Below are positions 25,307-34,600 of a stretch of DNA of 64,000 nucleotides, piece by piece. The position numbers and the translations under genes are program-made. Under the pieces are notes generated by a model that was not told the DNA's origin, did no database searches, and worked only from the letters and a program-made list of their open reading frames with translations. Location: the NCBI GenBank assembly GCA_050248495.1, contig JBFWSG010000001.1:62001-126000 (forward strand). The letters run 5' to 3'. The stretch comes from DASYDU01 sp050248495 (GTDB taxonomy: Bacteria; Planctomycetota; Planctomycetia; Pirellulales; Lacipirellulaceae). The first letter of the stretch is position 1. Each line of letters starts with the position of its first letter.

Positions 25307-27379
25307 TTAACGGCGAGAAGACTTTTTGGTGGAGCGCCGTTTCGAGCTCGGCGTTTTTGCGCCGCGGCGGCGGGAGGCTTTGCCTTTCGGCGCCGGGGTC
25401 TCATTGCCGGGCGAGTTGGGGCTGTCGGCCTGGCCGGTCATTTCGTAGAGGAAGCGGCTCGGCACTGTGGGACGCGGTTTTCCCCATTTGCGGCGCGTGA
25501 GCGCGAACGAGAGGACGAGCACTTCTCGGGCGCGGGTGACGCCGACGTAGCAGAGGCGGCGTTCTTCGTCGATCGCGGCGCCTTCCATTTCCAGCGATCG
25601 CTTGTGGGGCAAGATGCCTTCTTCCATGCCGACGAGATAGACGCGCGGGAATTCGAGGCCCTTGGCGCTGTGGAGGGTCATCAGGGCCACCGCGTTTCGT
25701 TCGAGCTGCGACTCCTTTTCATCGCTGTCGTCGCGGTCCAAGAGCACATCGTCGAGGAAGCCGGCGAGGCTGGCCGATTTGCGGCGGCCGGCTTCGTAGC
25801 TGGCGGCGGCGTTGATGATTTCTTCGAGGGCGTTGAGCCGCGACTCGCATTCGTTCGGGTCGGGATACGTCTTGTGCAAGAGGTCGCGGTACTCGGTATC
25901 GTCGATCACTTTGGCGACCAGTTCCGGGAGGCTCAGTTTTGACGCCGCCGCCCGCAGACCCTCCATCAATCGCAAAAAGCGGCCCACTGCGTCCGATGTC
26001 TTGGCGTCGACGCCGTCGATCGCCAGGGCGTTGGGCAACACGTCCCAGAGGAACTTGCCCTCGCGGGTGGCTTCGTCCAAGAGTCGCTTTTGGGCCGTGT
26101 CGCCGATGCCGCGCGGGGGCGTGTTGACGATGCGGCGCAGCGATGGTTCGTCATGCGGGTTGTCGACGATCTTTAGATATGAAAGCAGATCGCGGACTTC
26201 CTTGCGATCGAAAAAGGACATGCCGCCGATCAGGACGTACGGCACGTTGGCTCGCCGCAGCTCGGTCTCGAACGATCGCGGCTGCTCATTGGTGCGGCAG
26301 AGGATCGCTACGTCGCGGGGCTGGGTCTTGCCGGCGTCGAGCAGAGAGCGGATGTGGCCGACGACGCGGATCGCCTCGTCCGTTTCGTCCTTGCACTGCA
26401 TAATGCCTGGGCGGTCGCCCCCCTCGGTGGCCGCGATCAGCTTCTTCTCGTGTCGCTGGCGGTTGAAGGCGATCAGCGTGTTGGCATATTCGATGATGGC
26501 GGCCGTCGAGCGGTAATTGTTTTCGAGCCGCACCACCTTGGCGTCGTTCCAATCGTGCTGAAACCGCAGGATGTGCGTCACCTCGGCACCGCGCCAAGCG
26601 TAGATCGATTGATCGTCATCCCCCACGACGCAGAGATTGCGGTGATCGCGGGCGAGCCCCTTCACGATCTGATACTGGCTCTGGTTGGTATCCTGGTACT
26701 CGTCGATCAGCACATGGTCGAAGCGCGCGGCCTCGGCCTTACGAACGGGCGAGAACGTCTGAAACAGGTCCTCGGTCAACAGCAGCAAATCGTCGAAGTC
26801 GACGGCGCCGAGCTTCTTGAGGTTTTCCTGGTAACGGCGGTAGCCGACGGCTGCCAGGTGGTCGCGCTCGGAGCTGGCGATTGAGAGCGCGGCATCGGGC
26901 CGGACGGACTGCGTCTTCCAGCGGCCGATGTAGCCCAAGAGATCGCCGGGCGCGAGGGCCGTGTTGGGCGCACGCAATTCTCGCAAGACGGCGCGGGCCT
27001 GACTCTCCTGTTCATTGCGGTCGCAGATGATGAATTTTTCCGGGTAGCCGAGCTTCGCAATGTTGCGGCGGAGGATGCGGACGCAGAGCGAGTGGAAGGT
27101 GGAGATCTCGGGGCGCGGGGGTGCGTCCTTGCCGCGTGCTTTCTTTTGGCCGCCCTTGCCATCCAAGAGCGCGGCGGCCCGCTGCTGCATCTCGGCGGCG
27201 GCCTTCTTGGTAAATGTGACCGCGAGGATCCGCTCAGGCCGGATGCCGCTGCGAATCAAATTGGCGATGCGATAGGTGACGACGCGGGTCTTGCCGGTCC
27301 CCGCGCCGGCCAGCACGAGCAGCGGCCCCTTAAGCGTGCGCACCGCTTCCAGTTGGGGAGGATTCAAACCGTGGGCCAT
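25307..27379 (-). CDS. ATP-dependent DNA helicase, UvrD/Rep/PcrA family
   Basis: The 690-residue superfamily 1A helicase starts MAHGLNPPQLEAV (Q motif). The helicase motifs follow in order: AGAGTGKTRVVTYRI (I), AVTFTKKAAAEM (Ia), FDHVLIDEYQDTNQSQ (II), VVGDDDQSIYAWRGA (III), VRLENNYRST (IV), ALMTLHSAKGLEF (V) and RRLCYVGVTRAREVL (VI). The C-terminus is a Lys/Arg/Ser tail. Such enzymes unwind DNA 3' to 5' in repair and fork restart. The ATG at 27379 is chosen over an in-frame codon at 27418 because the Q motif begins right after it. The downstream end abuts repeat copy C. Confidence 0.95.
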   Translation of the reverse strand: MAHGLNPPQLEAVRTLKGPLLVLAGAGTGKTRVVTYRIANLIRSGIRPERILAVTFTKKAAAEMQQRAAALLDGKGGQKKARGKDAPPRPEISTFHSLCVRILRRNIAKLGYPEKFIICDRNEQESQARAVLRELRAPNTALAPGDLLGYIGRWKTQSVRPDAALSIASSERDHLAAVGYRRYQENLKKLGAVDFDDLLLLTEDLFQTFSPVRKAEAARFDHVLIDEYQDTNQSQYQIVKGLARDHRNLCVVGDDDQSIYAWRGAEVTHILRFQHDWNDAKVVRLENNYRSTAAIIEYANTLIAFNRQRHEKKLIAATEGGDRPGIMQCKDETDEAIRVVGHIRSLLDAGKTQPRDVAILCRTNEQPRSFETELRRANVPYVLIGGMSFFDRKEVRDLLSYLKIVDNPHDEPSLRRIVNTPPRGIGDTAQKRLLDEATREGKFLWDVLPNALAIDGVDAKTSDAVGRFLRLMEGLRAAASKLSLPELVAKVIDDTEYRDLLHKTYPDPNECESRLNALEEIINAAASYEAGRRKSASLAGFLDDVLLDRDDSDEKESQLERNAVALMTLHSAKGLEFPRVYLVGMEEGILPHKRSLEMEGAAIDEERRLCYVGVTRAREVLVLSFALTRRKWGKPRPTVPSRFLYEMTGQADSPNSPGNETPAPKGKASRRRGAKTPSSKRRSTKKSSRR

Positions 27380-27540
27380 GGTGCGTCCGATGCAGCGGGG
27401 GCGATGGGCGAAGCTCAAGGGAGGACCACCTAGAGTATCGCTGGAATAGTGGCCTTTCCAGGGGCGGACTTGACGCTTTGAGCGACGAAGTCCTACACTT
27501 CGGGAAGATTATCTAATCCCTAAAATCGGGCGGCTCGCGC

Positions 27541-28428
27541 ATGAAATCGGAACATCGTCACGAACTGGAAACCAATTGGCTCGCGCACCACACGGCGATC
27601 TGGCTGGAACGCTTGCAGCCGTATAACGCGCTGATCGTGGGCGCGCTGATCGTGGCGGCGATCGCGCTGTTCGCGTTTTCGTTCTTCAGCGGCGAGACTT
27701 CGGCGCGGCAGAGCGAGGCCTGGAACTCGTACAACGACGCGGTCATCAGCGGCAGCCCGAACCTGGAGCTGCTCCGCAAGAGTGCCGGCGAGTATCCCGA
27801 TTCGCCGATGCAGGAATACGCCGACATTACCTGGGCCGACGGGCAATTGTACCTGGCGTCGCTGTTGTTCGTTCACAATCGCACCGCGTCCAACGAAGCC
27901 GCCAGCCGCGCGACGAGCACCTATCAGTCGCTGTTGGCGGAAACCGAGGACAAGCGGATTAAGAACCGTGCCCATTTTGGCTTGGCCCGAATCTACGAAT
28001 TGGGCAATGACCTGGACAAAGCGATTGCGGAGTATGGCAAGGTGGAAGGCGGCTTCAAGCTGATCGCCGACCAGCGGGTCGAAGAGCTCAAGAAGCCGGC
28101 GACCAAAGACGTGTATTCCTGGCTGGCCACGGCGCAAGGGCCGACGAGCACGGCGCCGACTGGCCCCGGTACTCCAGGCGTGAGCCCCGGATTCTCGCCG
28201 AGCGAAATCGAGTTGCCGGCGGCCAGCAGCGATGAAAGCAAGGAAGGCGAAGCAGCAAACGCGTCGATTGACGACCTGTTCTCGCCGCCGAGCAATGTGG
28301 ACACGTCGACGATGCCCAAGTCTGATAAGGATGTCTTCGCGCCAGTTGACGAAAAGGCCGCGGATGAAGGCAAGCCGTCGGATACGAAGGCCGACGAAGG
28401 CGCGTCGCCTGATGCGCCGAAGCAATAG
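27541..28428 (+). CDS. Tetratricopeptide-like single-pass membrane protein (YfgM/TPR_21-like)
   Basis: The 295-residue protein has a short cytoplasmic start, a transmembrane helix at about 29-50 (ALIVGALIVAAIALFAFSFF), and a helical domain of TPR type (AEYPDSPMQEYADITWADGQ-like pairs, RAHFGLARIYELGNDLDKAI) to about residue 185. A disordered acidic Pro/Ser/Asp tail ends it. The architecture resembles YfgM, an ancillary protein near the Sec/BamB machinery in proteobacteria. That link is by shape only. It is divergent from the helicase. Confidence 0.8.
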   Translation: MKSEHRHELETNWLAHHTAIWLERLQPYNALIVGALIVAAIALFAFSFFSGETSARQSEAWNSYNDAVISGSPNLELLRKSAGEYPDSPMQEYADITWADGQLYLASLLFVHNRTASNEAASRATSTYQSLLAETEDKRIKNRAHFGLARIYELGNDLDKAIAEYGKVEGGFKLIADQRVEELKKPATKDVYSWLATAQGPTSTAPTGPGTPGVSPGFSPSEIELPAASSDESKEGEAANASIDDLFSPPSNVDTSTMPKSDKDVFAPVDEKAADEGKPSDTKADEGASPDAPKQ

Positions 28429-28509
28429 TCCCCCGCGTTTGTCGTCGGTGGTCGCCGTGCGATGATTGGGATGTCGTGGCCGACACCGCGAACGCAATCG
28501 TGATGCATT

Positions 28510-28534
28510 TCTGATTTCTGACCTCTGATCTCCG
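28510..28534. repeat. Repeat-like TTCTGATTTCTGACCTCTGA segment upstream of the RluA-type gene
   Basis: Imperfect tandem copies of CTGATTT/CTGACCT/CTGATCT cover this stretch. It lies just before the S4 domain, where a start codon and ribosome binding site are expected. It is a simple repeat by eye, and no second copy was seen in the window. Confidence 0.4.
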
Positions 28535-28546
28535 AACTCTAACGAT

Positions 28547-29554
28547 CTGCCCGCTCCGCTTCATACATTCACGGCTCCGCCCGAATCGTCCGGCCAGCGG
28601 CTCGACGTCTTTCTCGCTCAGCGGCTGCCGACTTTCAGCCGGGCCGCGCTGCAGCGAGCCATCGAAGCTGGGCAGGTTCATGTCGATGGCGCTGCGTGCA
28701 GGCCGTCGCTGAAACTTCGTGGCGGCGAAGTGGTAGATGTCCTCGAATTGGCGGTGCCCCGGGAAGGGCCAATTCCGCAGGACATCCCGCTCGACATCCT
28801 GCACGAGGACGACGAGTTCGTGGTCGTGAACAAGGCGGCGGGGATGATCGTCCATCCGGCGAAGGGTCATTGGGATGGAACGCTCGCCGGGGCGCTCGCC
28901 CACCACTTCAGCGCGCTGAGCCAGCGCGGCGGGCCGACGCGGCCGGGGATCGTTCATCGGCTCGATCGCGACACGAGCGGCGTAATCGTCGTGGCGAAGA
29001 CGGATCAGGCGCACGATGCCCTCGCAGCTCAATTTAAGGCTCGTACGGTCGAAAAGCAGTACTTGGCGCTCGTGGCGGGAGTGCCGCAGTTCGATCAGGA
29101 CATCATCAGCGCGCCGATCGGCGATCATCCTACGGAGCGCGAGAAGAAGGCGATCCGGCCGGGCCACCCGTCGGCCCGCGACGCGGTGACGCACTACGAA
29201 GTGGTCGAGCGGTTCAAGGGCTACGCGCTGGTGCGGGCCCGGCCGAAGACGGGACGGACGCACCAGATTCGGCTGCACCTGGCCCACGCCGGCTTCCCCG
29301 TGCTCTGCGATCGGCTCTACGCGGGCCGTAACCCGAAAAAGCTCTCCGAAGCGGAGTTGATTCCGCGCGGCCAAATCGGGCAGGATACTCGCGAGGCGGC
29401 GGGCGAACCACAGATCGATCGCCACGCCCTGCACGCTCATCGTTTAACGTTCGATCACCCGACGACCGGCCAGCGGATGCAGTTCGAGGCCCCGCTCGCG
29501 GCCGACATGCAGCTCGTCCTCGAAGCCTTGCGCCGCTGGCGGCCGGCAAACTAA
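28547..29554 (+). CDS. RluA/RluD-family 23S rRNA pseudouridine synthase with no canonical start codon
   Basis: The S4 RNA-binding domain (SGQRLDVFLAQRL, then SRAALQRAIEAGQVHVDG) is followed by the catalytic domain with HRLDRDTSGVIVVAKT, whose second Asp is the catalytic one, and GRTHQIRLHL. The product is about 335 residues if begun near 28547. In this frame there is no ATG, GTG or TTG between the stop at 28526 and a GTG at 28730, which would delete the S4 domain. CTG at 28547 or ATC/ATT-type starts are the remaining options. The upstream 40 bases are repeat-like (CTGATTTCTGACCTCTGATC), which may have replaced the native leader. The start is uncertain; the function is well supported. Confidence 0.85.
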   Translation: MPAPLHTFTAPPESSGQRLDVFLAQRLPTFSRAALQRAIEAGQVHVDGAACRPSLKLRGGEVVDVLELAVPREGPIPQDIPLDILHEDDEFVVVNKAAGMIVHPAKGHWDGTLAGALAHHFSALSQRGGPTRPGIVHRLDRDTSGVIVVAKTDQAHDALAAQFKARTVEKQYLALVAGVPQFDQDIISAPIGDHPTEREKKAIRPGHPSARDAVTHYEVVERFKGYALVRARPKTGRTHQIRLHLAHAGFPVLCDRLYAGRNPKKLSEAELIPRGQIGQDTREAAGEPQIDRHALHAHRLTFDHPTTGQRMQFEAPLAADMQLVLEALRRWRPAN

Positions 29555-29559
29555 GCATT

Positions 29560-29624
29560 TCACGCAAAGGCGCGAAGGCGCAAAGAAGAACTTTGCTCTT
29601 TAGCTCTTGGCGCCTTTGCGTGAG
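29560..29624. repeat. Short hairpin element, ACGCAAAGGCGC family, upstream of mscL
   Basis: The left arm TTTCACGCAAAGGCGCGAAG, continuing GCGCAAAG, faces the right arm CTTGGCGCCTTTGCGTGAG. A few bases (TCTTTAGCT) interrupt the right arm. The arms match those around the GxxExxY gene at 50661-51177, but only about 20 bases lie between them. Confidence 0.85.
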
Positions 29625-29678
29625 TCAAACTGCTGCAAAGCGACGATCGAGTTCGGATCCAAGTCGAAGGAGAACATT

Positions 29679-30089
29679 ATGGGCATGCTCCAAGAGTTTA
29701 AGAAGTTTGCGCTTCGGGGAAATGTCGTTGACATGGCGGTCGGCATCATCATCGGCGGGGCGTTTGGCACGGTGGTCAAATCGCTCGTGGATGACGTGGT
29801 GATGCCGCCGATCGGCTATATGACCAGCGGTGTCAACTTCAAGGACTTGGCCTGGACCATCGTGCCGGCCGAGGGCCAGACGCCGGCGCTGACGCTCAAT
29901 TACGGCTCGTTCATCAACAGCGTGATCACGTTTTTGATCGTCGCCTGGGCGGTGTTCCTGTTGATCAAGGCGATGAACGTCGCGGAGACGCGGCTGCGGA
30001 TCGGCGGAGCGCTCACGCCCGATGCCCCGCCACCGCCGGAAGACACGCTGCTACTGCGCGAGATTCGCGATGAGCTCAAGAAGCGGTAA
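29679..30089 (+). CDS. mscL: Large-conductance mechanosensitive channel MscL
   Basis: The 136-residue protein starts MGMLQEFKKFALRGNVVDMA, followed by VGIIIGGAFGTVVKSLVDDV (TM1 with the gate region) and DDVVMPPIGY. A periplasmic loop and TM2 (FINSVITFLIVAWAVFLLIK) follow, and the C-terminal helical bundle ends LREIRDELKKR. This is a complete MscL, a pentameric channel that opens under membrane tension to release solutes in osmotic downshock. A strong ribosome binding site AAGGAG lies 7-12 bases before the ATG at 29679. Hairpin elements of the same family sit on both sides. Confidence 0.97.
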   Translation: MGMLQEFKKFALRGNVVDMAVGIIIGGAFGTVVKSLVDDVVMPPIGYMTSGVNFKDLAWTIVPAEGQTPALTLNYGSFINSVITFLIVAWAVFLLIKAMNVAETRLRIGGALTPDAPPPPEDTLLLREIRDELKKR

Positions 30090-30137
30090 CGGCTATGCTC
30101 CAGTCCTTCAATTCCTGGCTCACTGCAGGCTGGTTGT

Positions 30138-30217
30138 CTCACGCAAAGGCGCCAAGGCGCAAAGGAGAGACCGAGTATTTTCCCATTCTTCTTTGCGCCT
30201 TGGCGCCTTTGCGTGAG
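30138..30217. repeat. MITE-like 80-bp element with perfect 27-bp inverted ends, downstream of mscL
   Basis: The arm 30138-30164 begins CTCACGCAAAGGCGCCAAGG; 30191-30217 is its exact reverse complement. The 26-base centre has no coding capacity. The same 27-bp right arm, identical in all positions, ends the GxxExxY cassette at 51151-51177. Confidence 0.92.
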
Positions 30218-30246
30218 ATAGAAGGATGCGGCTAACGAGACGCTCG

Positions 30247-30972
30247 CTACTCGAACAGCGCGTCCATTAAGTCGCGGGTCACGAGCGGCTTGGGGCTAAT
30301 GAGCATTTCCGCTGCATCGACGCCCGCGGTGCTGCCCAGGTAGCGGGCCATCGATTCGATGCGGGCGAAGAGCTGGTGCTTGCTCGAGGGGAACTGCGTC
30401 TCGAAGCACTTGATCGAGGCGATCTTTCGTTCCAGCGTGTCGCTGATGTCGACGACCAGGTGTCCAGGCAGCGCCGGCACGCCGGAGAGCGGCTGGGCCA
30501 GCATGCAGTAGATTTGCCGCTCGATCGTGTGAACCGGAAGATGCTCGAAGTGCTCGTCCCACTTGGTGAGCCGCGAGTAGAATACGGCGGCGTCGATGAT
30601 CTGCATCGCCTGCCAATGGTCGGGCGAGGCCATCGGCGTGCGGTCGCCGATGCCGATCACCAGCCGCGGGCGGTACTTGCGGAACTCGATGGCGAGCTTC
30701 ACTCTGGCCTCGAACGAATCGAACAGCCGCCGGTTCGGGAGGTCCAGCGTGATCCGCTTGTGCACGCCGAGCACCTTGGCGGCGGCGGCCGCTTCGGCCA
30801 GGCGCACGTCCGGGCCCGGCGACAGAGGCGTCGGCTCGCCGTCGGTGAGGTCGATCATGCCGACCTTGTGGCCGGCGTCGACCAGCCGAGCGAGCGTCCC
30901 GCCGCAGGAAATTTCGAGGTCATCCGGGTGGGCGCCGACGGCGATCACATCGAGTTGTTCGTAGTTGGACAT
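30247..30972 (-). CDS. PIG-L family deacetylase (BshB1-like)
   Basis: The 241-residue protein has the metal site VGAHPDDLEISCGGTLARL, with a His-Pro-Asp-Asp motif, and SPDHWQAMQIIDAAVFYSRL with the third zinc-binding His. The length and pattern fit LmbE/BshB1 enzymes that deacetylate N-acetylglucosaminyl-malate in bacillithiol synthesis or similar GlcNAc conjugates. No bshA or bshC is in the window, so the substrate is an inference. The gene is alone on its strand between mscL and the ileS operon. Confidence 0.9.
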   Translation of the reverse strand: MSNYEQLDVIAVGAHPDDLEISCGGTLARLVDAGHKVGMIDLTDGEPTPLSPGPDVRLAEAAAAAKVLGVHKRITLDLPNRRLFDSFEARVKLAIEFRKYRPRLVIGIGDRTPMASPDHWQAMQIIDAAVFYSRLTKWDEHFEHLPVHTIERQIYCMLAQPLSGVPALPGHLVVDISDTLERKIASIKCFETQFPSSKHQLFARIESMARYLGSTAGVDAAEMLISPKPLVTRDLMDALFE

Positions 30973-31244
30973 ATGGGTGACGCTTTGGAGCCGGACGGGT
31001 TCTGTAGAAGGTAAGGCGGATCGAACAAGTCAGCCTGGAAAGCCTGACGTACGCGTATATTTTGCCCGAACTCGCTTCCAGCGGCGAGGGTCCATCGTTT
31101 CGCCGCTTCCTTTCCTTGACAACCAGCCCCCTGGTGCCGGAAAATTCTGGGCTACCCTGTGCGGGCCGCGGCAGCTTTCTTGGGCCGCGGCGGCCGGGGT
31201 TTGGGGCCGAAGTGCGTTCGTTTTTGCGGGGAGCAGTCAATCAC

Positions 31245-31523
31245 ATGGCGATGGATGATGACGACGAGGATGAGTATTCCGATAGCGAATCGGAATCCGA
31301 CGTAGAGGATAGTTTTCCGGTCTCGCCGGCCCGCGAAGTCGACCCTGCGCCGAGCGACCCGTTCGACGACTTCGACGACGATGATTTCGACGACGACTTC
31401 GACGACGATTTCGAGGAAGAATGGGACGACGACCTCCCCGGCGACGAAGACACGTTCGAAAAGGACGACGAAGGCGGAGGCGATGACGCCGCCTTCGGGG
31501 ACGATCCGGATTTTGATGAATGA
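31245..31523 (+). CDS. Very acidic Asp/Glu-rich small protein
   Basis: From the ATG at 31245 the product has 92 residues, with more than half Asp or Glu (DDFDDDDFDDDFDDDF). There is no hydrophobic segment. The frame is open further upstream to 31062, but the extra part has low-complexity composition typical of noncoding GC-rich DNA. It is the first gene of a plus-strand row with ileS, purN and an aldolase. Similar acidic proteins can be metal or basic-protein binders; no function can be assigned. The stop is followed at once by GGGGGAGG. Confidence 0.6.
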   Translation: MAMDDDDEDEYSDSESESDVEDSFPVSPAREVDPAPSDPFDDFDDDDFDDDFDDDFEEEWDDDLPGDEDTFEKDDEGGGDDAAFGDDPDFDE

Positions 31524-31532
31524 GGGGGAGGA

Positions 31533-31613
31533 ATGCCTAATTGCCTAATGTCGAATGACGAAGGAATTACTTCCGTCATTCGTCATTAGAAATTCGTCAT
31601 TAGTCATTCATCT
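31533..31613. repeat. Palindromic element of the GTCGAATGACGAA family in the ileS leader
   Basis: TAATGTCGAATGACGAAGG faces CTTCCGTCATTCGTCATTA, followed by one more ATTCGTCATTAGTCATTCAT unit ending just before the ileS ATG (31614). It lies between a purine-rich GGGGGAGG (31525-31532) and the ATG, so it has displaced the ribosome binding site by about 80 bases. Confidence 0.8.
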
Positions 31614-34600
31614 ATGTTCCAGTCTGTTGACGGCAATGTGAATTTTCCGGAGCAGGAGCTCGCCGTCGGCCAGTTCTGGAAAGAGCGCGACATCTATCGC
31701 AAGTCGCTCGAACAGCGGCGGAACGGCAAGCCGTTCGTGTTCTACGAAGGCCCGCCGACCGCCAACGGCATGCCCCACCCCGGCCACTGCCTCACGCGCG
31801 CGATCAAGGACCTCTTCCCGCGCTACCAGACGATGCGCGGCCGACTCTGCGAACGCAAAGCCGGCTGGGACACGCACGGCCTGCCCGTCGAAGTCGAAGT
31901 CTGCAAAGAGCTCGGCATCCACTCGAAGGAAGAAATCGAAGCCTACGGCATCGAAAAATTCATCCAGCTCTGCCAGCAAAGCGTCTGGCGGTACATGCAG
32001 GAGTGGCGACGGCTCACTGAGCGACTCGGCTTCTGGGTCGACCTCGACGCCGCGTACGTGACATATCACCAAAGCTTCGTCGAAAGCGTCTGGTGGAGCC
32101 TCAAAAATTTGTTCGACCGCGGACTCTTATACCAGGGCCACAAAATCGTCTGGTGGTGGGCCCAAGGCGGCACGGCGCTTTCGGCGGGCGAAGTCGGACA
32201 GGGGTATCGGCAAGTGGCGGACCCGAGTGTGTATGTGAAGTTTCCGCTTTGGAACGCTCGCAAGGCAAAGAGTTCATACGATCACGAAGGGAATGAAATT
32301 CCTTACGACGAAATCGAATGGGAGCCAGCTGATATCTCGCTATTAGTATGGACGACCACACCTTGGACGCTTCCAAGTAACCAGTTTGTTGCCATCAATC
32401 CTGAAATCGACTATGTGTACGCGACCGATGCGACAGACGGCACCACGCTTGTCATTGCCACAGAATTAGTCGATCAGATTGCCGCGAAAACTAAGCGCAC
32501 GTTCTCCGTTAGTGAGCGGTTTAAAGGTGAAGAACTACTTCACCTGAGTTATGTTCCACCGTTTCCGTTCTACTACGAACAACGCGACGAGCCCACTAGA
32601 CCTGTAAAATCTGGCGAGCTCCGTGCTCCCGCGTGGCGGATTGTACCGGCGGGATTTGTGACAACCGAATCTGGCACGGGGTTGGTACACATCGCTCCGG
32701 CGTTTGGCGAGGACGACTACGAAACGCTTACCCGTGAGCAATCGCTGTTTGCCGATGACCAAGGCCCAAAATTGATCAACGCCGTTGGCCCCGATGGCAA
32801 ATTTACCGACGAAGGTCCCGAGTATTGCCGCGGCCGCTGGGTGAAGGATTGCGACAAGGACATCATCCGCGACCTGAAACAGCGCGGGCTGTTGTTCCAT
32901 CTGGAGCAGTACCTGCACGACTATCCATTCTGTTGGAGGGCCGAAGAGGATCCGCTCATTCAGTATCCGCGCGAGAGTTGGTTCGTCCGCACGACGCAGT
33001 TCAAGGACGCGATGCTCGCTAACAACGCCAAGATCAATTGGCTTCCCGAGCACATCAAGGACGGCCGCTTTGGCAACTTCCTCGAATCGAACGTCGACTG
33101 GGCCCTCTCGCGTGAACGGTATTGGGGCACGCCACTGCCGATCTGGAAGTGCAGCGAGACCGGCAAGATGGAGTCGATCGCGAGCTACGACGAGCTGCTC
33201 AAGAAGCCCGGAGTACTGGGTACTGAGTACTGGGACCAAGCAAAAGCGGCCAGGCCGGAGCTGCCGGACGACCTCCGCGTCCACAAGCCGTACATCGACT
33301 ACGTGGAGTACGACTCGCCCTTCGCCGAGGGAGCCCGCATGCGCCGCGTCCCCGAAGTGATCGACTGCTGGTACGACAGCGGCGCGATGCCCTTCGCCCA
33401 ATGGGGCTACCGTGGCCCCGGCGGCCCGCCGGGTTCCGCTGAAAAATTCCAGTCCCAATTCCCCGCCGACTTCATCAGCGAAGCCATCGACCAAACCCGC
33501 GGCTGGTTCTACAGCCTGCTGGCGATCAGCACGCTGATGTGGGGAGAAAATGACGAAGCACGAATGTCGAATGACGAAAAGAAGAATTCGTCATTCGACA
33601 TTCGTGCTTCGTCATTTCCCTTCCCCCACCCCTACCGCAACTGCATCGTCCTCGGCCTGATGCTCGGCGAAGACGGGCAGAAGATGTCGAAGAGCAAGCG
33701 GAATTATTTGCCGCCGAACGAGATCTTCGACAAGTACGGGGCCGACGCCCTGCGGTGGTACTTCTTCGCTAACCAGCCGCCGTGGACCTCGATTCGCTAC
33801 AGTGAGCAGGCGATCAAGGACAGCATCCCGGAGTTCTTGCTGCGACTCTGGAACGTATACAGCTTCTTCGTGATCTACGCCAACATCGATGGGTTCGATC
33901 CCGGGGAGCTTAGCAGAGGAGTGGAAGGAGAGCGTAAGTCGTATCGTCTTATCAAGGACCGTAGCGAACTCGATCGCTGGATCCTCAGCGAGCTGAACCG
34001 CGCTGTGGCTGGCGTCGTCGAGCGGATGGACGCGTACGACAACTTCGGCGCCTGCGGCCACATCACCGAATTCGTCGATGCCCTCTCGAACTGGTACGTC
34101 CGACGCAGCCGCGACCGCTTCTGGGCCGCCGACAAGCGCGGCATCGAAAAGCTTGATGCCTACTGGACACTGTACGAATGCCTACTAACGATAACGAAAG
34201 TGATTGCGCCGTTTGTACCGTTCCTTGCGGAAACCATGTGGCAGAATCTCGCCGGTGTAATGCAGCGAGCCACAGATGACAACGAACTCGGAGTCGCAGA
34301 GAGCGTTCATCTTTGCGACTATCCGGCGGCCGATCTCAAGGTCGTCGATGAAGCCCTGTCCGCGCGGATGAACTTGGTGCGCGAGATTTCGTCGCTGGGC
34401 CGCAATGCCCGCAGCGCCGCGAGTCTCAAGGTGCGGCAGCCGCTCTCTAAAGTCGAAGTGGTGCTTGCCGACACGACCCACCAAAAATGGCTCGAATCGC
34501 ACGCCGCGCTGATTGCCGAAGAGCTTAACGTCAAAATCGTCGCCTACACGACCGAGGGCGATGACTACATCACGTACTCCGTCGTGCCGAATTTCAAGCG

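Noticed and set aside
33211..33234. Short GAGTACTGGGTACTGAGTAC repeat within ileS
   Set aside because: The encoded residues (GVLGTEYW) align with the usual IleRS sequence at this place, so it is probably chance or minor codon repetition.
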